DNA of 25,415 bases. It comes from Pseudomonadota bacterium. GTDB taxonomy: Bacteria > Myxococcota > Polyangia > Polyangiales > Polyangiaceae. The stretch covers positions 1 to 25,415 of the forward strand of contig JAEZYO010001015.1 of the NCBI GenBank assembly GCA_023419055.1. Reading direction: 5' to 3'. The first letter of the stretch is position 1. Each line of letters opens with the position of its first letter. The position numbers and the translations under genes were made by a program. This document shows positions 7,626 through 15,771 of this stretch, in pieces. The notes under the pieces were generated by a model that saw only the letters and a program-made list of their open reading frames with translations, did not search any database and was not told the origin of the DNA.

Positions 7626-9113
7626 TTGCTGCGCTTGCTCCTCGTGAGCACCCGCCTTTCCAGTCGAACCCTCTCCGACTTGCGATTGGACGTTACGCCG
7701 CCGGGCTACGACCGCTCGAAGTTGACGCCCGGCATCGTTCACATCGGGGTCGGCAATTTTCATCGCTCGCACGAGGCGCTCTACGTCGAGGAAGCGATGC
7801 AGAGGAGCAACGCCTTCGATTGGGCGATCCAGGGCGTCGGGATCATGCCGGGTGACGCGAGCTTGCTCCGCGCGCTCTACGAGCAAGACGGCCTTTACAC
7901 GCTAGTGCAACGCGACGACGAACGGGTCGAGGCGCGCGTCGTGGGCTCGATCGTGCCCGAGCTGCTCGGGGTGGAGGATCCGGAGGCCATCTACGAGGCG
8001 ATCGCTCGACCTTCGACGCGGATCGTGTCGCTCACCGTTACGGAGGGTGGATACTGCGTCGACGGGAGCGGCGCGCTCGACCTCGAGCATGCTGGCGTCC
8101 AGCACGATCTCTCGCAGACCGGTGAGCGCCCGAAGACCGTCTACGGCTACCTCGCCGAGGGCCTCGATCGCCGTCGACTCCGGAAGCTCGAGCCATTGAC
8201 CGTGCTCTCTTGCGACAACTTGACCGGGAATGGCCGAGTCGTAGCCCGTGCGCTCTCGGGGTTCGCGGAGGCGCGAGACCGGGAGCTCGCTCGTTGGATC
8301 CGCGATCGCGTGACCTTCCCGAGCTCGATGGTCGATCGCATCACCCCGGTCACGTCCGACAGCGATCGCGACTTCCTGCGCTCGACGTACGACATCGAAG
8401 ATCGCTGCCTCGTCACGTGCGAGCCGTACCGGCAGTGGGTGCTGGAAGACTCCTTCGCCAGCGGGCGCCCGCCGCTCGAGCTTGCCGGCGTTCAGTTCAC
8501 GTCGGACGTCGCACCGTATCAGAACGTCAAGATTCGCCTGCTCAACGCGACGCACTCGGCGATGGGCTATCTCGGCTACCTGTGCGGCTACCGCTACGTG
8601 CACGAGGTGGCGACGGCGCCCGAGTTCACGAGCTACCTGACGGGCTTGATGGACCTCGAGGTGACTCCGCTGCTCGCGCCGCTCCCCGGCCTCGAGCTCG
8701 GACCGTACAAGCGCGCGATCATGAGCCGCTTCGCCAATCGGGCCATCGTGGACACACTGCTCCGCATCTGCTCGGACGGCTCGGCGAAAATTCCGAAGTT
8801 CATTCTGCCCTCCATCGCGGAGGAGCTGCTTCGGGAGGGCCCGATCGGCAAGCTGACGTTGTGCGTCGCGGCTTGGCTGAGGTTCCTCGACGGCGTGGAC
8901 GAGGCAGGCGCCCCGATCCCGCTTCAGGATCCCGGCGCCGAGAAGCTCGTCAGCGTGCTCCGTCGCTCGAGGTCCGATCCGCGCCCCGTGCTCGAGTTTC
9001 GGGAGTTCTTCGGGGAGCTCGGGAGCTCACCGCGATTCGTGGCCGAGCTCGAGCGAGCGCTCAAGAGCCTATATTCAGAGGGGGCTCGGGCGACGCTCGC
9101 CAGAACGGCGTGA
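7626..9113 (+). CDS. Mannitol dehydrogenase family oxidoreductase
   Basis: A long-chain polyol dehydrogenase of about 490 aa, the family that includes mannitol 2-dehydrogenase, fructuronate reductase and altronate oxidoreductase (NAD(P)-linked polyol/ketose interconversion, cytoplasm). The N-terminal Rossmann motif is GIVHIGVGNFHRSHEA. SCDNLTGNG and FPSSMVDRITPVT are family landmarks. The catalytic signature is K-x4-N-x2-H in KIRLLNATH (Lys codon at 8529), with the same spacing as Lys295/Asn300/His303 of the Pseudomonas enzyme. Start choice: TTG 7626 has GGAGG 8 nt upstream; GTG 7644 gives numbering almost identical to the characterised enzyme but has no ribosome site. The frame is open upstream to 7188, but that part overlaps sodC antisense and is not coding. 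The exact substrate cannot be read from sequence. Confidence 0.92.
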   Translation: MLRLLLVSTRLSSRTLSDLRLDVTPPGYDRSKLTPGIVHIGVGNFHRSHEALYVEEAMQRSNAFDWAIQGVGIMPGDASLLRALYEQDGLYTLVQRDDERVEARVVGSIVPELLGVEDPEAIYEAIARPSTRIVSLTVTEGGYCVDGSGALDLEHAGVQHDLSQTGERPKTVYGYLAEGLDRRRLRKLEPLTVLSCDNLTGNGRVVARALSGFAEARDRELARWIRDRVTFPSSMVDRITPVTSDSDRDFLRSTYDIEDRCLVTCEPYRQWVLEDSFASGRPPLELAGVQFTSDVAPYQNVKIRLLNATHSAMGYLGYLCGYRYVHEVATAPEFTSYLTGLMDLEVTPLLAPLPGLELGPYKRAIMSRFANRAIVDTLLRICSDGSAKIPKFILPSIAEELLREGPIGKLTLCVAAWLRFLDGVDEAGAPIPLQDPGAEKLVSVLRRSRSDPRPVLEFREFFGELGSSPRFVAELERALKSLYSEGARATLARTA

Positions 9114-9203
9114 GCCTCGGAGACCCCCTGCGGCCGCACCCAGCGCGAGCGTCCGTTGGTCCCGCGTGTAATCCTGGAGGGTCCCGAGACCTTACCGAGA
9201 GCC

Positions 9204-9731
9204 ATGTCGAGACCACCCGATGAGGACCCCCTCGAGCGGCTGTCCAAAGTTGCAACGAGCGAAAGGCGTGCCCTGGCCGCCCTGGCGCGTCGCGAGGGGC
9301 TGACGCCCGAGGAGGCGGTCGACTGCGTCCAGGAGGGGCTCTGCACCCTGCTCGATCTGGTGCAAGACGGGCGCCTCCGGGACTCCGACGATCCCGCTCC
9401 GGTGCTCGCGACGATCGTCCGGAACGCCGCGCGCAACCAGAGGAGGCGCCACTACCGCGCGCGTCCTCACGACGAGATCGACGCGCGCGAGCGGGCGGAC
9501 GACAGCGCCGTCTTACAGGAAGAGCTCTTGGTGCGCGCGGAAGACACCGTGCGCTTGCGCGCCTGCGTCGCCGAGCTTTGCGAGATTCAACGCGCCGTCG
9601 TCACGCTACGCTTGCTGGAAGAGCGCCCGGGAGAAGACGTCGCCGAGCTGCTCGGCATCACCAGGAACCACACCGCGGTGCTCTTGCATCGGGCGAAGGC
9701 GTCCCTGCGCGAGTGCCTGCTCGGCGACTAG
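9204..9731 (+). CDS. Sigma-70 family (ECF-like) RNA polymerase sigma factor
   Basis: A 175-aa protein. A short region-2-like segment (AVDCVQEGLCTLLDLV ... ATIVRNAARNQRRRHYRAR) is followed by an acidic linker and a region-4 HTH (CVAELCEIQRAVVTLRLLEERPGEDVAELLGITRNHTAVLLHRAKASLRECL). That is the layout of ECF sigma factors. No anti-sigma gene is adjacent. It starts 90 bp after the polyol dehydrogenase and ends 9 bp before the stop of the convergent lipoprotein. The ATG at 9204 fits the fold; the frame could extend to TTG 9156, but nothing supports the extra 16 residues. Confidence 0.85.
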   Translation: MSRPPDEDPLERLSKVATSERRALAALARREGLTPEEAVDCVQEGLCTLLDLVQDGRLRDSDDPAPVLATIVRNAARNQRRRHYRARPHDEIDARERADDSAVLQEELLVRAEDTVRLRACVAELCEIQRAVVTLRLLEERPGEDVAELLGITRNHTAVLLHRAKASLRECLLGD

Positions 9732-9740
9732 CAAGCTCGC

Positions 9741-11357
9741 TCAGAGGAGCTCGTTCGGGACGAAGCGGCGCAGCGTGAAGTTGTTCGTCCCCGTCAAGAA
9801 GCCGGTGGACTCGAACACGAGGTAGCCGATGAAGACTCGGCCCGCCGCGTCGAGCCCGATGCTGGCGTCGGAGCCGTGGATGTCGATCGCGTGCGGTCCC
9901 CTCCAGCCCTCTTCGGGCGTGAAGCGGTTCGCGAAGACGCCCGCGTCCGACACCGAGTACACGGCCGTGGCGCGCCCGGCCGAGTCGACGACGATCGCGA
10001 AGTCGTTCTGGTACGTGTGCTTCTCGGCGTTGATCGCGGCCGGCGCTTCCCAGCCGCCCTCGATCGTGAAGCGCGCCGCCTGCGCGCCGTCCTCGCCGAA
10101 GCCGTAGGCGAAGAGGACGTCGCCGTGCGCCGCGAAGCGCACGTCGTAGAGATCGAAGTCGGTCGGAGTTTCGAGCTCCATCATGGGTTCTCCGGGAGTC
10201 TGAACTCCGAAGAAGCTCTCGCCGTTCGTGTTCTCCCAGTGGAGATAGAAGCGGTCACCCGCCGGAACGACCTGCATGTCGTGCTTGCGCACGTCCGGAA
10301 CGGTCTCAAGCTCGCTCGCGTCCGACCACTCGCCGGCCGCGGAGCGCGTGAAGGCGCGCAAGAAGTTGTCCACGGGCGACGCCTGCGCCTCATCGTACTC
10401 ACTGACGAGGAACAGGCCCTCCCCGCTCGGCAGCATGCCGAAGGCCGTGCCGGAAACCTCGAGGGTGCCGAGCTCCACTTTGGGATCGGCGCTCCCGTCG
10501 CCAATGAGGCGCCGCCCAGGCTGGTACGGATCCGGCGCATTCGCCTCGTACCCGAACTCGGCGCTGCCACCCGGATCCACGAACAACGCGTGACGGCTCA
10601 TCTCGGATTGAAAGGGCTTCTCGATGACGAAGGGAGCCCCCCAAGCGTTGCCGGCGAGGCGACTCGCGGTCAGCGTGTACTCGTCGTCCCCGTTCAGGAC
10701 CTCGAGCGCGTCGAACCAGAGCACGATGGCGTCGCAGTCCGCGTTGGACGCAAGCTTCGGGGATACTGCGTAAAGGCCGTTGTTTTCGTCGATGGTGCCG
10801 AGCGGGGTCCAGGTCCCGGTCGCGCTTTCGAAACGGACCGAAACGAGCTCGACCGGCTCGCTCTCGTTGCGCCAGACCGCGATCACGTCACCCTCGCCAC
10901 AGATTTGCATCTCGGGCCTTTCGAAGGGGAGCGCGCCCGAACCGACCGCCGTCGACGCACTGTCCCACGCTCCGTCGAGCTCCACCGGCGGCAGCCCACC
11001 GGTCGGATCTTCGGGCTCTTCTCCCGTGCAATAACCCTGAACATTGAAGGCGAGGAGGGCAGCGGCGCAGGTCGACTCGTCGCCCGTGTCCACCGCGATC
11101 TCACACGAGGGCTGCAGGTCGCTCGAGAGCTCCGTGCAACACTCCGCGACCTCGGCGCAGGACTCGCCGTCTCCGCTCGCGTTTCCGGAGCCTCCGCTCG
11201 CGTTTCCGGAGCCTCCGCTCGCGCTCGAACCGGCCGAACCTCCACTGGCGCCGGTCCCTGCGTTGTTGGGTGAGTCGTCGTCCGAGCCGCACGCCGTGGC
11301 GAGGCCGAGAGTCGAGGACAGAAGGAGGAAGGAGAGAGCGCTCTTTTTGGTGTTCAT
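9741..11357 (-). CDS. Large Cys-rich, probably beta-propeller surface lipoprotein
   Basis: A 538-aa protein. MNTKKSALSFLLLSSTLGLATAC is a signal peptide with lipobox ATAC. It is followed by a Gly/Ser/Asn tether encoded by a 21-bp tandem repeat, then a Cys-rich module (CAEVAECCTEL, PSCEI, STCAA, GYCTG; six Cys) typical of myxobacterial secreted proteins. The remaining 380 residues contain recurring short units of the type VIAVWRNE, RFxxxxGWxxP and AVYSV, as in bladed beta-propellers. I infer a cell-surface binding protein; no enzymatic residues are recognised. The frame extends upstream to 11522, but the ATG at 11357 directly precedes the Lys-rich signal peptide and is preferred. Confidence 0.85.
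   Translation of the reverse strand: MNTKKSALSFLLLSSTLGLATACGSDDDSPNNAGTGASGGSAGSSASGGSGNASGGSGNASGDGESCAEVAECCTELSSDLQPSCEIAVDTGDESTCAAALLAFNVQGYCTGEEPEDPTGGLPPVELDGAWDSASTAVGSGALPFERPEMQICGEGDVIAVWRNESEPVELVSVRFESATGTWTPLGTIDENNGLYAVSPKLASNADCDAIVLWFDALEVLNGDDEYTLTASRLAGNAWGAPFVIEKPFQSEMSRHALFVDPGGSAEFGYEANAPDPYQPGRRLIGDGSADPKVELGTLEVSGTAFGMLPSGEGLFLVSEYDEAQASPVDNFLRAFTRSAAGEWSDASELETVPDVRKHDMQVVPAGDRFYLHWENTNGESFFGVQTPGEPMMELETPTDFDLYDVRFAAHGDVLFAYGFGEDGAQAARFTIEGGWEAPAAINAEKHTYQNDFAIVVDSAGRATAVYSVSDAGVFANRFTPEEGWRGPHAIDIHGSDASIGLDAAGRVFIGYLVFESTGFLTGTNNFTLRRFVPNELL
11171..11223. repeat. 21-bp tandem repeat coding the lipoprotein tether
   Basis: Two exact 21-bp copies (11171-11191 and 11192-11212) plus 11 bp of a third. 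On the minus strand they encode the in-frame heptad GGSGNAS, which forms the flexible tether after the lipobox of the large lipoprotein. Exact tandem copies in frame can change number by slippage and so change tether length. Confidence 0.85.
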
Positions 11358-11495
11358 GCCCGCGCGCACGATACGTCGACCGCCGCGGCCCGGATTTGAC
11401 GCCGCGTCGATTTTCTCGAAAGCTCCCCGAGTCGAAGGCGGAGGGCAGGTTTCGACCACAGCCGTGCCTTTTTCAACCGTCGAGCCGGCTGCGGC

Positions 11496-11508
11496 GCAAT
11501 AATTGCGT
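11496..11508. promoter_or_regulatory. Perfect palindrome CGCAAT-A-ATTGCG
   Basis: A 13-bp perfect palindrome in the 191-bp spacer between the 53-aa ORF (ends 11549) and the large lipoprotein (starts 11357, same strand), about 140 bp upstream of the latter. It is the most AT-rich spot of the spacer. It could be an operator or part of a promoter. The rest of the spacer shows nothing recognisable. Confidence 0.25.
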
Positions 11509-11548
11509 GTTTCGAGCTTCATGCGCGGCTCGGCGGTCGAACCCGCGT

Positions 11549-11710
11549 TTACTCACCCGCGACGGGCGTCGAGTGGGCGCGCTTGAAGAGCGACTCGCCG
11601 CTCACCGTCGACACCGCGAGGATGGCGATGAGCTCGCTCGGCTCGCGCTCGACGCTCAGCTTCCAGCCCTCAACGCTCGTGCTCGGTTGGCTGAGTTGCC
11701 AGCGGGTCAA
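11549..11710 (-). CDS. 53-aa small ORF coupled to the LuxR-type regulator
   Basis: A 53-codon frame starting at TTG whose last two bases overlap the TGA of the regulator (TTGA, the TTG analogue of the classic ATGA coupling overlap), and ending at TAA 11549-11551. About 90 percent of its codons end in G or C, as in confirmed genes, and the antisense frames have no better claim. The peptide starts MTRWQLSQPSTSVEGWKL and contains EREPSELIAILAVSTVSGE, an amphipathic-looking mix with no transmembrane segment. I recognise no family. It could be a small partner of the regulator, or the tail of a once longer regulator split by a frameshift. Translation would rely on terminating ribosomes. Confidence 0.5.
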   Translation of the reverse strand: MTRWQLSQPSTSVEGWKLSVEREPSELIAILAVSTVSGESLFKRAHSTPVAGE

Positions 11711-12498
11711 GCCGAGGTGACATCGGCACCGAATTCGAGGCGGAGCGCAGGCACATCGCCGCGCACGAGCGCCGCAAGGAGCTCGGAGCGGCCCGAGACG
11801 CCGAGCTTTCGGAACGCCGAGCCAATTTGGTTCGCGACGGTGCGAGGCGAGGCTCTTCGCTCCTCGGCGATTTCGTCGTGGTGCTTGCCCTCGACCAAGC
11901 GACGGATCGCGTCGTACTCCGACCGTGACAGCAGGGACGAGAGCGCGAGATCGGGGCGCTCGATGCTGATGACACGGTAGCGCTGACCTCCGTCCGTGAT
12001 CACGCTCTCACGGCCGGACGCGCGCGTCGACGAGCGCGCCGCGCTCACCAACGCGACGATCACCGGGGGCACTCGTGACGCGGGGCAGGTGATCCCGAGG
12101 ACGCCGAGCGCGCTTTTCAGGCCCGTAGAGACCGAGGAGACGCACAGCCCGGCTTCGAGAGCGACGGCCTTCTGCGTCTTCCCGAGCAGCACCGGCTCCA
12201 AGAGCGCGAGCTGCCGCCTGCGAAGGCCGCCCTGCACGACGCCCTTTCGGGCGAGGGAGCGAACGTCTTTGATGACCAGGAAGGAGCGGTCCGCCGCGAA
12301 GAACATCTCGACGACCAACCAGTGCCCGAGCACGAGCTCACCCCAGACGCCGGCGAGGTCTGCCTTGCGAGTGCTCGACGCGTCGGCTGCGACGGCGCGA
12401 GCGCGGAGCGCGTCCGGCGCGACGGGACGGGGCTCGTCCCCTCGGGGCTCTTGCCAGGGGAAGCGATTCGTCTCGAGCTGCGCTGCCGAAGTCCACAT
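11707..12498 (-). CDS. Tandem-HTH LuxR-type transcriptional regulator
   Basis: A 263-aa protein from ATG 12498. The N-terminal half (VWGELVLGHWLVVEMFF..DRSFLVI) resembles the short sensor-like segment of a myxobacterial LuxR-type family. It is followed by a first, degenerate LuxR-like helix-turn-helix at about 92-136 (QKAVALEAGLCVSSVSTGLKSALGVLGI) and a second, better preserved one at about 190-243 (EYDAIRRLVEGKHHDEIAEERRASPRTVANQIGSAFRKLGV). It lacks a receiver domain, so its input is unknown. An alternative ATG at 12567 adds 23 residues; neither has a clear ribosome site. The frame stays open to 12975 but that part overlaps the cyclase gene. It is divergent from the cyclase gene, sharing a 192-bp region, so it is a candidate regulator of it. 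Confidence 0.82.
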   Translation of the reverse strand: MWTSAAQLETNRFPWQEPRGDEPRPVAPDALRARAVAADASSTRKADLAGVWGELVLGHWLVVEMFFAADRSFLVIKDVRSLARKGVVQGGLRRRQLALLEPVLLGKTQKAVALEAGLCVSSVSTGLKSALGVLGITCPASRVPPVIVALVSAARSSTRASGRESVITDGGQRYRVISIERPDLALSSLLSRSEYDAIRRLVEGKHHDEIAEERRASPRTVANQIGSAFRKLGVSGRSELLAALVRGDVPALRLEFGADVTSA

Positions 12499-12690
12499 CG
12501 TCGAAGCGTCCGGTTCACTCTCTAGAACGCGCCGACCCGCGTTTATTCTCGCGCAAGCCGTAGTCATTTTGTTCGCGGCGCTCGGGTGAAGGCCCGGTGC
12601 TCGGTCGTGCCGCGGGGAGGGAACGGAACCTTTTCCCGGGCGCCCGGTCCATGCGACACTCCACGGAGAAGGCGTATGCGGTGACTCACG

Positions 12691-15600
12691 ATGGCCTCGA
12701 ACACGCTCGTAGAAGCGGACGGTAAAGACCGCCGAGGCCACTTCACGCTGCTCTTTTGCGATCTTTGTGACTACACGACGCTGAGCGAGCTGAGCGATCC
12801 GGAGGACACGCACGGTCTCCGTCGATCGATCGAGGAGCTTGCGCGGAGCGTCATTCCGAAGCACGGCGGCGCCATCAATCAGTTCGTCGGCGACGGGATC
12901 CTGGCGGTCTTCGGCTACCCCGAGCCCGACGAGGAGGCGGTGCGTCGAGCCGTCGAGGCCGCGCTCGAGCTCCACGCGCTCGCGCCCACCATTGCCTGGT
13001 CATCGCCGCCTCCAGCCGGCTTCAATCTGCTCCTGCATTCGGGGATCCACGCGGGGCTCGTCTTCGTCAAAGAGGGCGACTCGCTGCACGGCCGCTACGA
13101 GCTCACCGGAGACGCCGTCAACACGGCCGCGCGGCTGTGCTCGGCCGCCGGCAGGAACGAAATTCTGGTGAGCGCAGCCAGCTTGCGAGGAGCGGAGAGC
13201 TTCTTCGAGACCGAAGCCATCGCTCCCCTTCACCTGAAGGGCAAGCAGAAGCCCGTTCCCGCTTATCGCATCCTCGGCCGCTCGAGCGTCTCCACGCGCT
13301 ACGAAGCGCGCAGCCGCCTGGGTCTCACTCCCTTCGTGGGACGAGGCGCAGAGCTCGGGCGGCTCGACGTCGCGCTCGCGCAGGCCGCCGCGGCGCGAGG
13401 TAACGCGCTCTCGGTCGAGGGCGACGCCGGGATCGGCAAGACGCGCCTGCTCGAGGAATTTCAGCGCAAAGTCCGCGCCTCCACGATCCGGATCGTCAAA
13501 GGCTCTTGCGAGAACTACGGCGGGGTGGCGCCGCTGCAGCCGTTCTTGCAGATAGCGCGCGAGTTGCTCGGGGTGACGAGCGACGCCGAGGGGAACCGCG
13601 CGGCGCTCGCGATCGAGCGAGGTCTCGAAGCGCTGGACGAGGGACTCCGCGTCCACTTGCCCGCCTTCCTGCACCTCCTGGCGCTCGCGCCGTGGCCGCG
13701 GCACGAGGCCGAGCGGCTTCAGCTCGCCGCGGTGGTCGCTCTCCTCGATCTGGTGCTCGCCGTGGGGCGCGAGCAGACGCTCGTGCTCGTGATCGACGAC
13801 TGGCAGTGGGCCGACGACGCCTCGAAGCAGGTGCTCGGCCGCCTCGTGCGGTCCATCCACGATCGGCGCGTCCTGATCGTGCTCGGCACGCGGAGCATCG
13901 GGCGCGACGATCCTGTGCTCGGCTCGCTTCCGCGGGTCGAGCTCACGCCCTTCACGGAGGTCGAGTCGCTGCGAACGGTGCACGCGCTCGTCGACGCGCC
14001 TCTGAAGGACTGGGTGGTGCTCGGTATGCACCGGCGCTCGGGCGGCAACCCGCTGTTCCTCGAGGAGCTCTGCCGCAGCCTGCTGCCGGAGGACGAGTCG
14101 GGCGAGGAGCTCGAGGAGGTAGCCATCCCGAGCACCGTCCACAGCTTGATTCACACGCGCGTCGCGCGACTCGCGCCCGCCCAGGCCGAGCTCTTGCGGG
14201 CTGCCTCGATCATCGGCAATGAATCGACGAGCGAGCTCTTGCGGGCGCTCGTTCCGGGCGAGGGCTTCGACGACGTGGTCGGAGATCTCATCGCAGCCGG
14301 CCTGCTGCGCGCCGGCGACGCGCCGGGTAGCTTGCGATTTCAACACGGGATCACGCGCGAGGTCGTGTACGAGTCGGTGCGAGTCCGGGATCGACGGCGC
14401 CTCCACGCGGAGGTCGCGCGCGCCCTCGAGCAACGCTACGAAGGGGCCTCGCTCGCCGACCACTACGAGGCCCTGGCTTCTCACCACGCGAGGGCGGGGG
14501 AGTACCAGCGCGCGTTCGAGTACGCGGAGCTCGCCGGGGACAAGGCCGCGAGTCGGTCGGCGCTCGATCGCGCGCGCGTGCAGTACGCGGCGGCGCTCTC
14601 GCACGTCGAGAAGCTCGCGCCTACTCCCGAGCTCGGGCGGCGCTGGCTCTCGATCGCCGCGAAATGGTCGGCCGCGTGTGTGTTCAACCCGGCGCGCAGC
14701 CAGCTCTCGGTCCTGTACGCGGCGGCGGAGCGGGCGCGCGAGCTAGAGGCCTACGACGCGCTGGGTCACGCCCTCTATTGGCTCGGCTGGATCTACTACG
14801 CGTTGGGAGAGCAGGCGTCGTCGATCGAGCAGTCCGAGCGAGCGCTAAGGCTCGCCGAGCAAGCCAACGACGAGCGCCTCGTCGCGCAGCTTCACTCGAA
14901 CCTCGGTCAGAGCCACGCCGCGGCGGGCTCTTACGAGCTCGCGCTCGTCCACCTCGAGCGCAGCATCGAGATGAAGCGGCGTCGCTCCGACTCCCGGCGC
15001 CGGCAGGGCGTCCCGGTCGGCTTCGCGTTCGCGCTCGGGTGCAAGGCGCTCGTGCACGGCGATCGCGGGCAGTTTCACGCCGCGAACATCCACGTTCAGG
15101 AGGCGCTCGACGTGGTGCGAGACTCGGGAAACGCGATCGAGGGTTCGCTGCTCTGTCTGCTCGGCATGATTCAGATCTGGCAGGGTCGCTGGCAGGAGGC
15201 GCTCCACACCGCGGAGCGCGGGCGCGCCACGGGCGAGCGCGTCAACGGTTCCTACGTGCTCGCGCTCTGCCGAACGGTCGCGGGCTACGCGACGTGGGTC
15301 CTCGAGCGTTCACCCGCTGCGCTCGAGGAGCTGGAACGGGCCCTGACCTGGTTCGAGCGGCGCGAGATCGGTCTCTACATTTCTTTTGCGTACTGCCACC
15401 TCTCACACGCCATGTTCCAGGCGGGCCGCTTCGAAGCGGCGGAGGGCTACGCTCAGAGGGCGCTGGCGCGCGCGAACGAGACGGACCCCGTCGGGGAAGC
15501 CACCGCGCATCGCACCCTCGCGCTCTTGCGGAACGCGGGCGGTGATTTCGAACAAGCGCGCGCGCACGTGGAGGCGGCGCTCCGCAGCGCGGCGCGCCGC

Positions 15601-15771
15601 GGGTCGGAGCGCGAGGCGGCGCTCACGCTCCTGACCCAGGCCGAGCTAGAGCTCGGCTGGGGGGAAGAGGCTCGAGCGAGAGAGCACCTGGTGTCGGCGC
15701 TCGGCCGCTTCGACGAGATGTCGATGCTCTGGCACCGAGCCGAGTGCGAGCGGTTGCTCGGTCAGCGCTAG
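12691..15771 (+). CDS. Class III nucleotide cyclase-AAA ATPase-TPR protein
   Basis: A 1026-aa signalling protein. Residues 18-195 are a class III adenylate/guanylate cyclase domain: metal-binding Asp24 (FCDLCDYT) and Asp68 (VGDGILAVFG), and transition-state Asn144 and Arg148 (GDAVNTAAR), all present. The purine-selecting pair differs from classical adenylate cyclases: Gln64 in place of Lys and Glu137 in place of Asp. Residues 215-470 are an AAA/STAND-type ATPase with Walker A GDAGIGKT (244-251) and Walker B LVLVIDDW (Asp369/Asp370). The rest, about 580-1020, is TPR-like helical repeats. This architecture is common in mycobacteria and myxobacteria; substrate and trigger are usually unknown. 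An in-frame stop just upstream fixes the ATG at 12691. It shares its last bases with the convergent DyP-P450 gene. Confidence 0.93.
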   Translation: MASNTLVEADGKDRRGHFTLLFCDLCDYTTLSELSDPEDTHGLRRSIEELARSVIPKHGGAINQFVGDGILAVFGYPEPDEEAVRRAVEAALELHALAPTIAWSSPPPAGFNLLLHSGIHAGLVFVKEGDSLHGRYELTGDAVNTAARLCSAAGRNEILVSAASLRGAESFFETEAIAPLHLKGKQKPVPAYRILGRSSVSTRYEARSRLGLTPFVGRGAELGRLDVALAQAAAARGNALSVEGDAGIGKTRLLEEFQRKVRASTIRIVKGSCENYGGVAPLQPFLQIARELLGVTSDAEGNRAALAIERGLEALDEGLRVHLPAFLHLLALAPWPRHEAERLQLAAVVALLDLVLAVGREQTLVLVIDDWQWADDASKQVLGRLVRSIHDRRVLIVLGTRSIGRDDPVLGSLPRVELTPFTEVESLRTVHALVDAPLKDWVVLGMHRRSGGNPLFLEELCRSLLPEDESGEELEEVAIPSTVHSLIHTRVARLAPAQAELLRAASIIGNESTSELLRALVPGEGFDDVVGDLIAAGLLRAGDAPGSLRFQHGITREVVYESVRVRDRRRLHAEVARALEQRYEGASLADHYEALASHHARAGEYQRAFEYAELAGDKAASRSALDRARVQYAAALSHVEKLAPTPELGRRWLSIAAKWSAACVFNPARSQLSVLYAAAERARELEAYDALGHALYWLGWIYYALGEQASSIEQSERALRLAEQANDERLVAQLHSNLGQSHAAAGSYELALVHLERSIEMKRRRSDSRRRQGVPVGFAFALGCKALVHGDRGQFHAANIHVQEALDVVRDSGNAIEGSLLCLLGMIQIWQGRWQEALHTAERGRATGERVNGSYVLALCRTVAGYATWVLERSPAALEELERALTWFERREIGLYISFAYCHLSHAMFQAGRFEAAEGYAQRALARANETDPVGEATAHRTLALLRNAGGDFEQARAHVEAALRSAARRGSEREAALTLLTQAELELGWGEEARAREHLVSALGRFDEMSMLWHRAECERLLGQR

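Noticed and set aside
9876..11273. 465-codon + strand frame
   Set aside because: It is antisense to the large lipoprotein, which has a proper signal peptide, lipobox and Cys module.
12499..12975. Upstream extension of the LuxR-type regulator
   Set aside because: Most of it overlaps the cyclase domain gene antisense. Only an extension to ATG 12567 is realistic.
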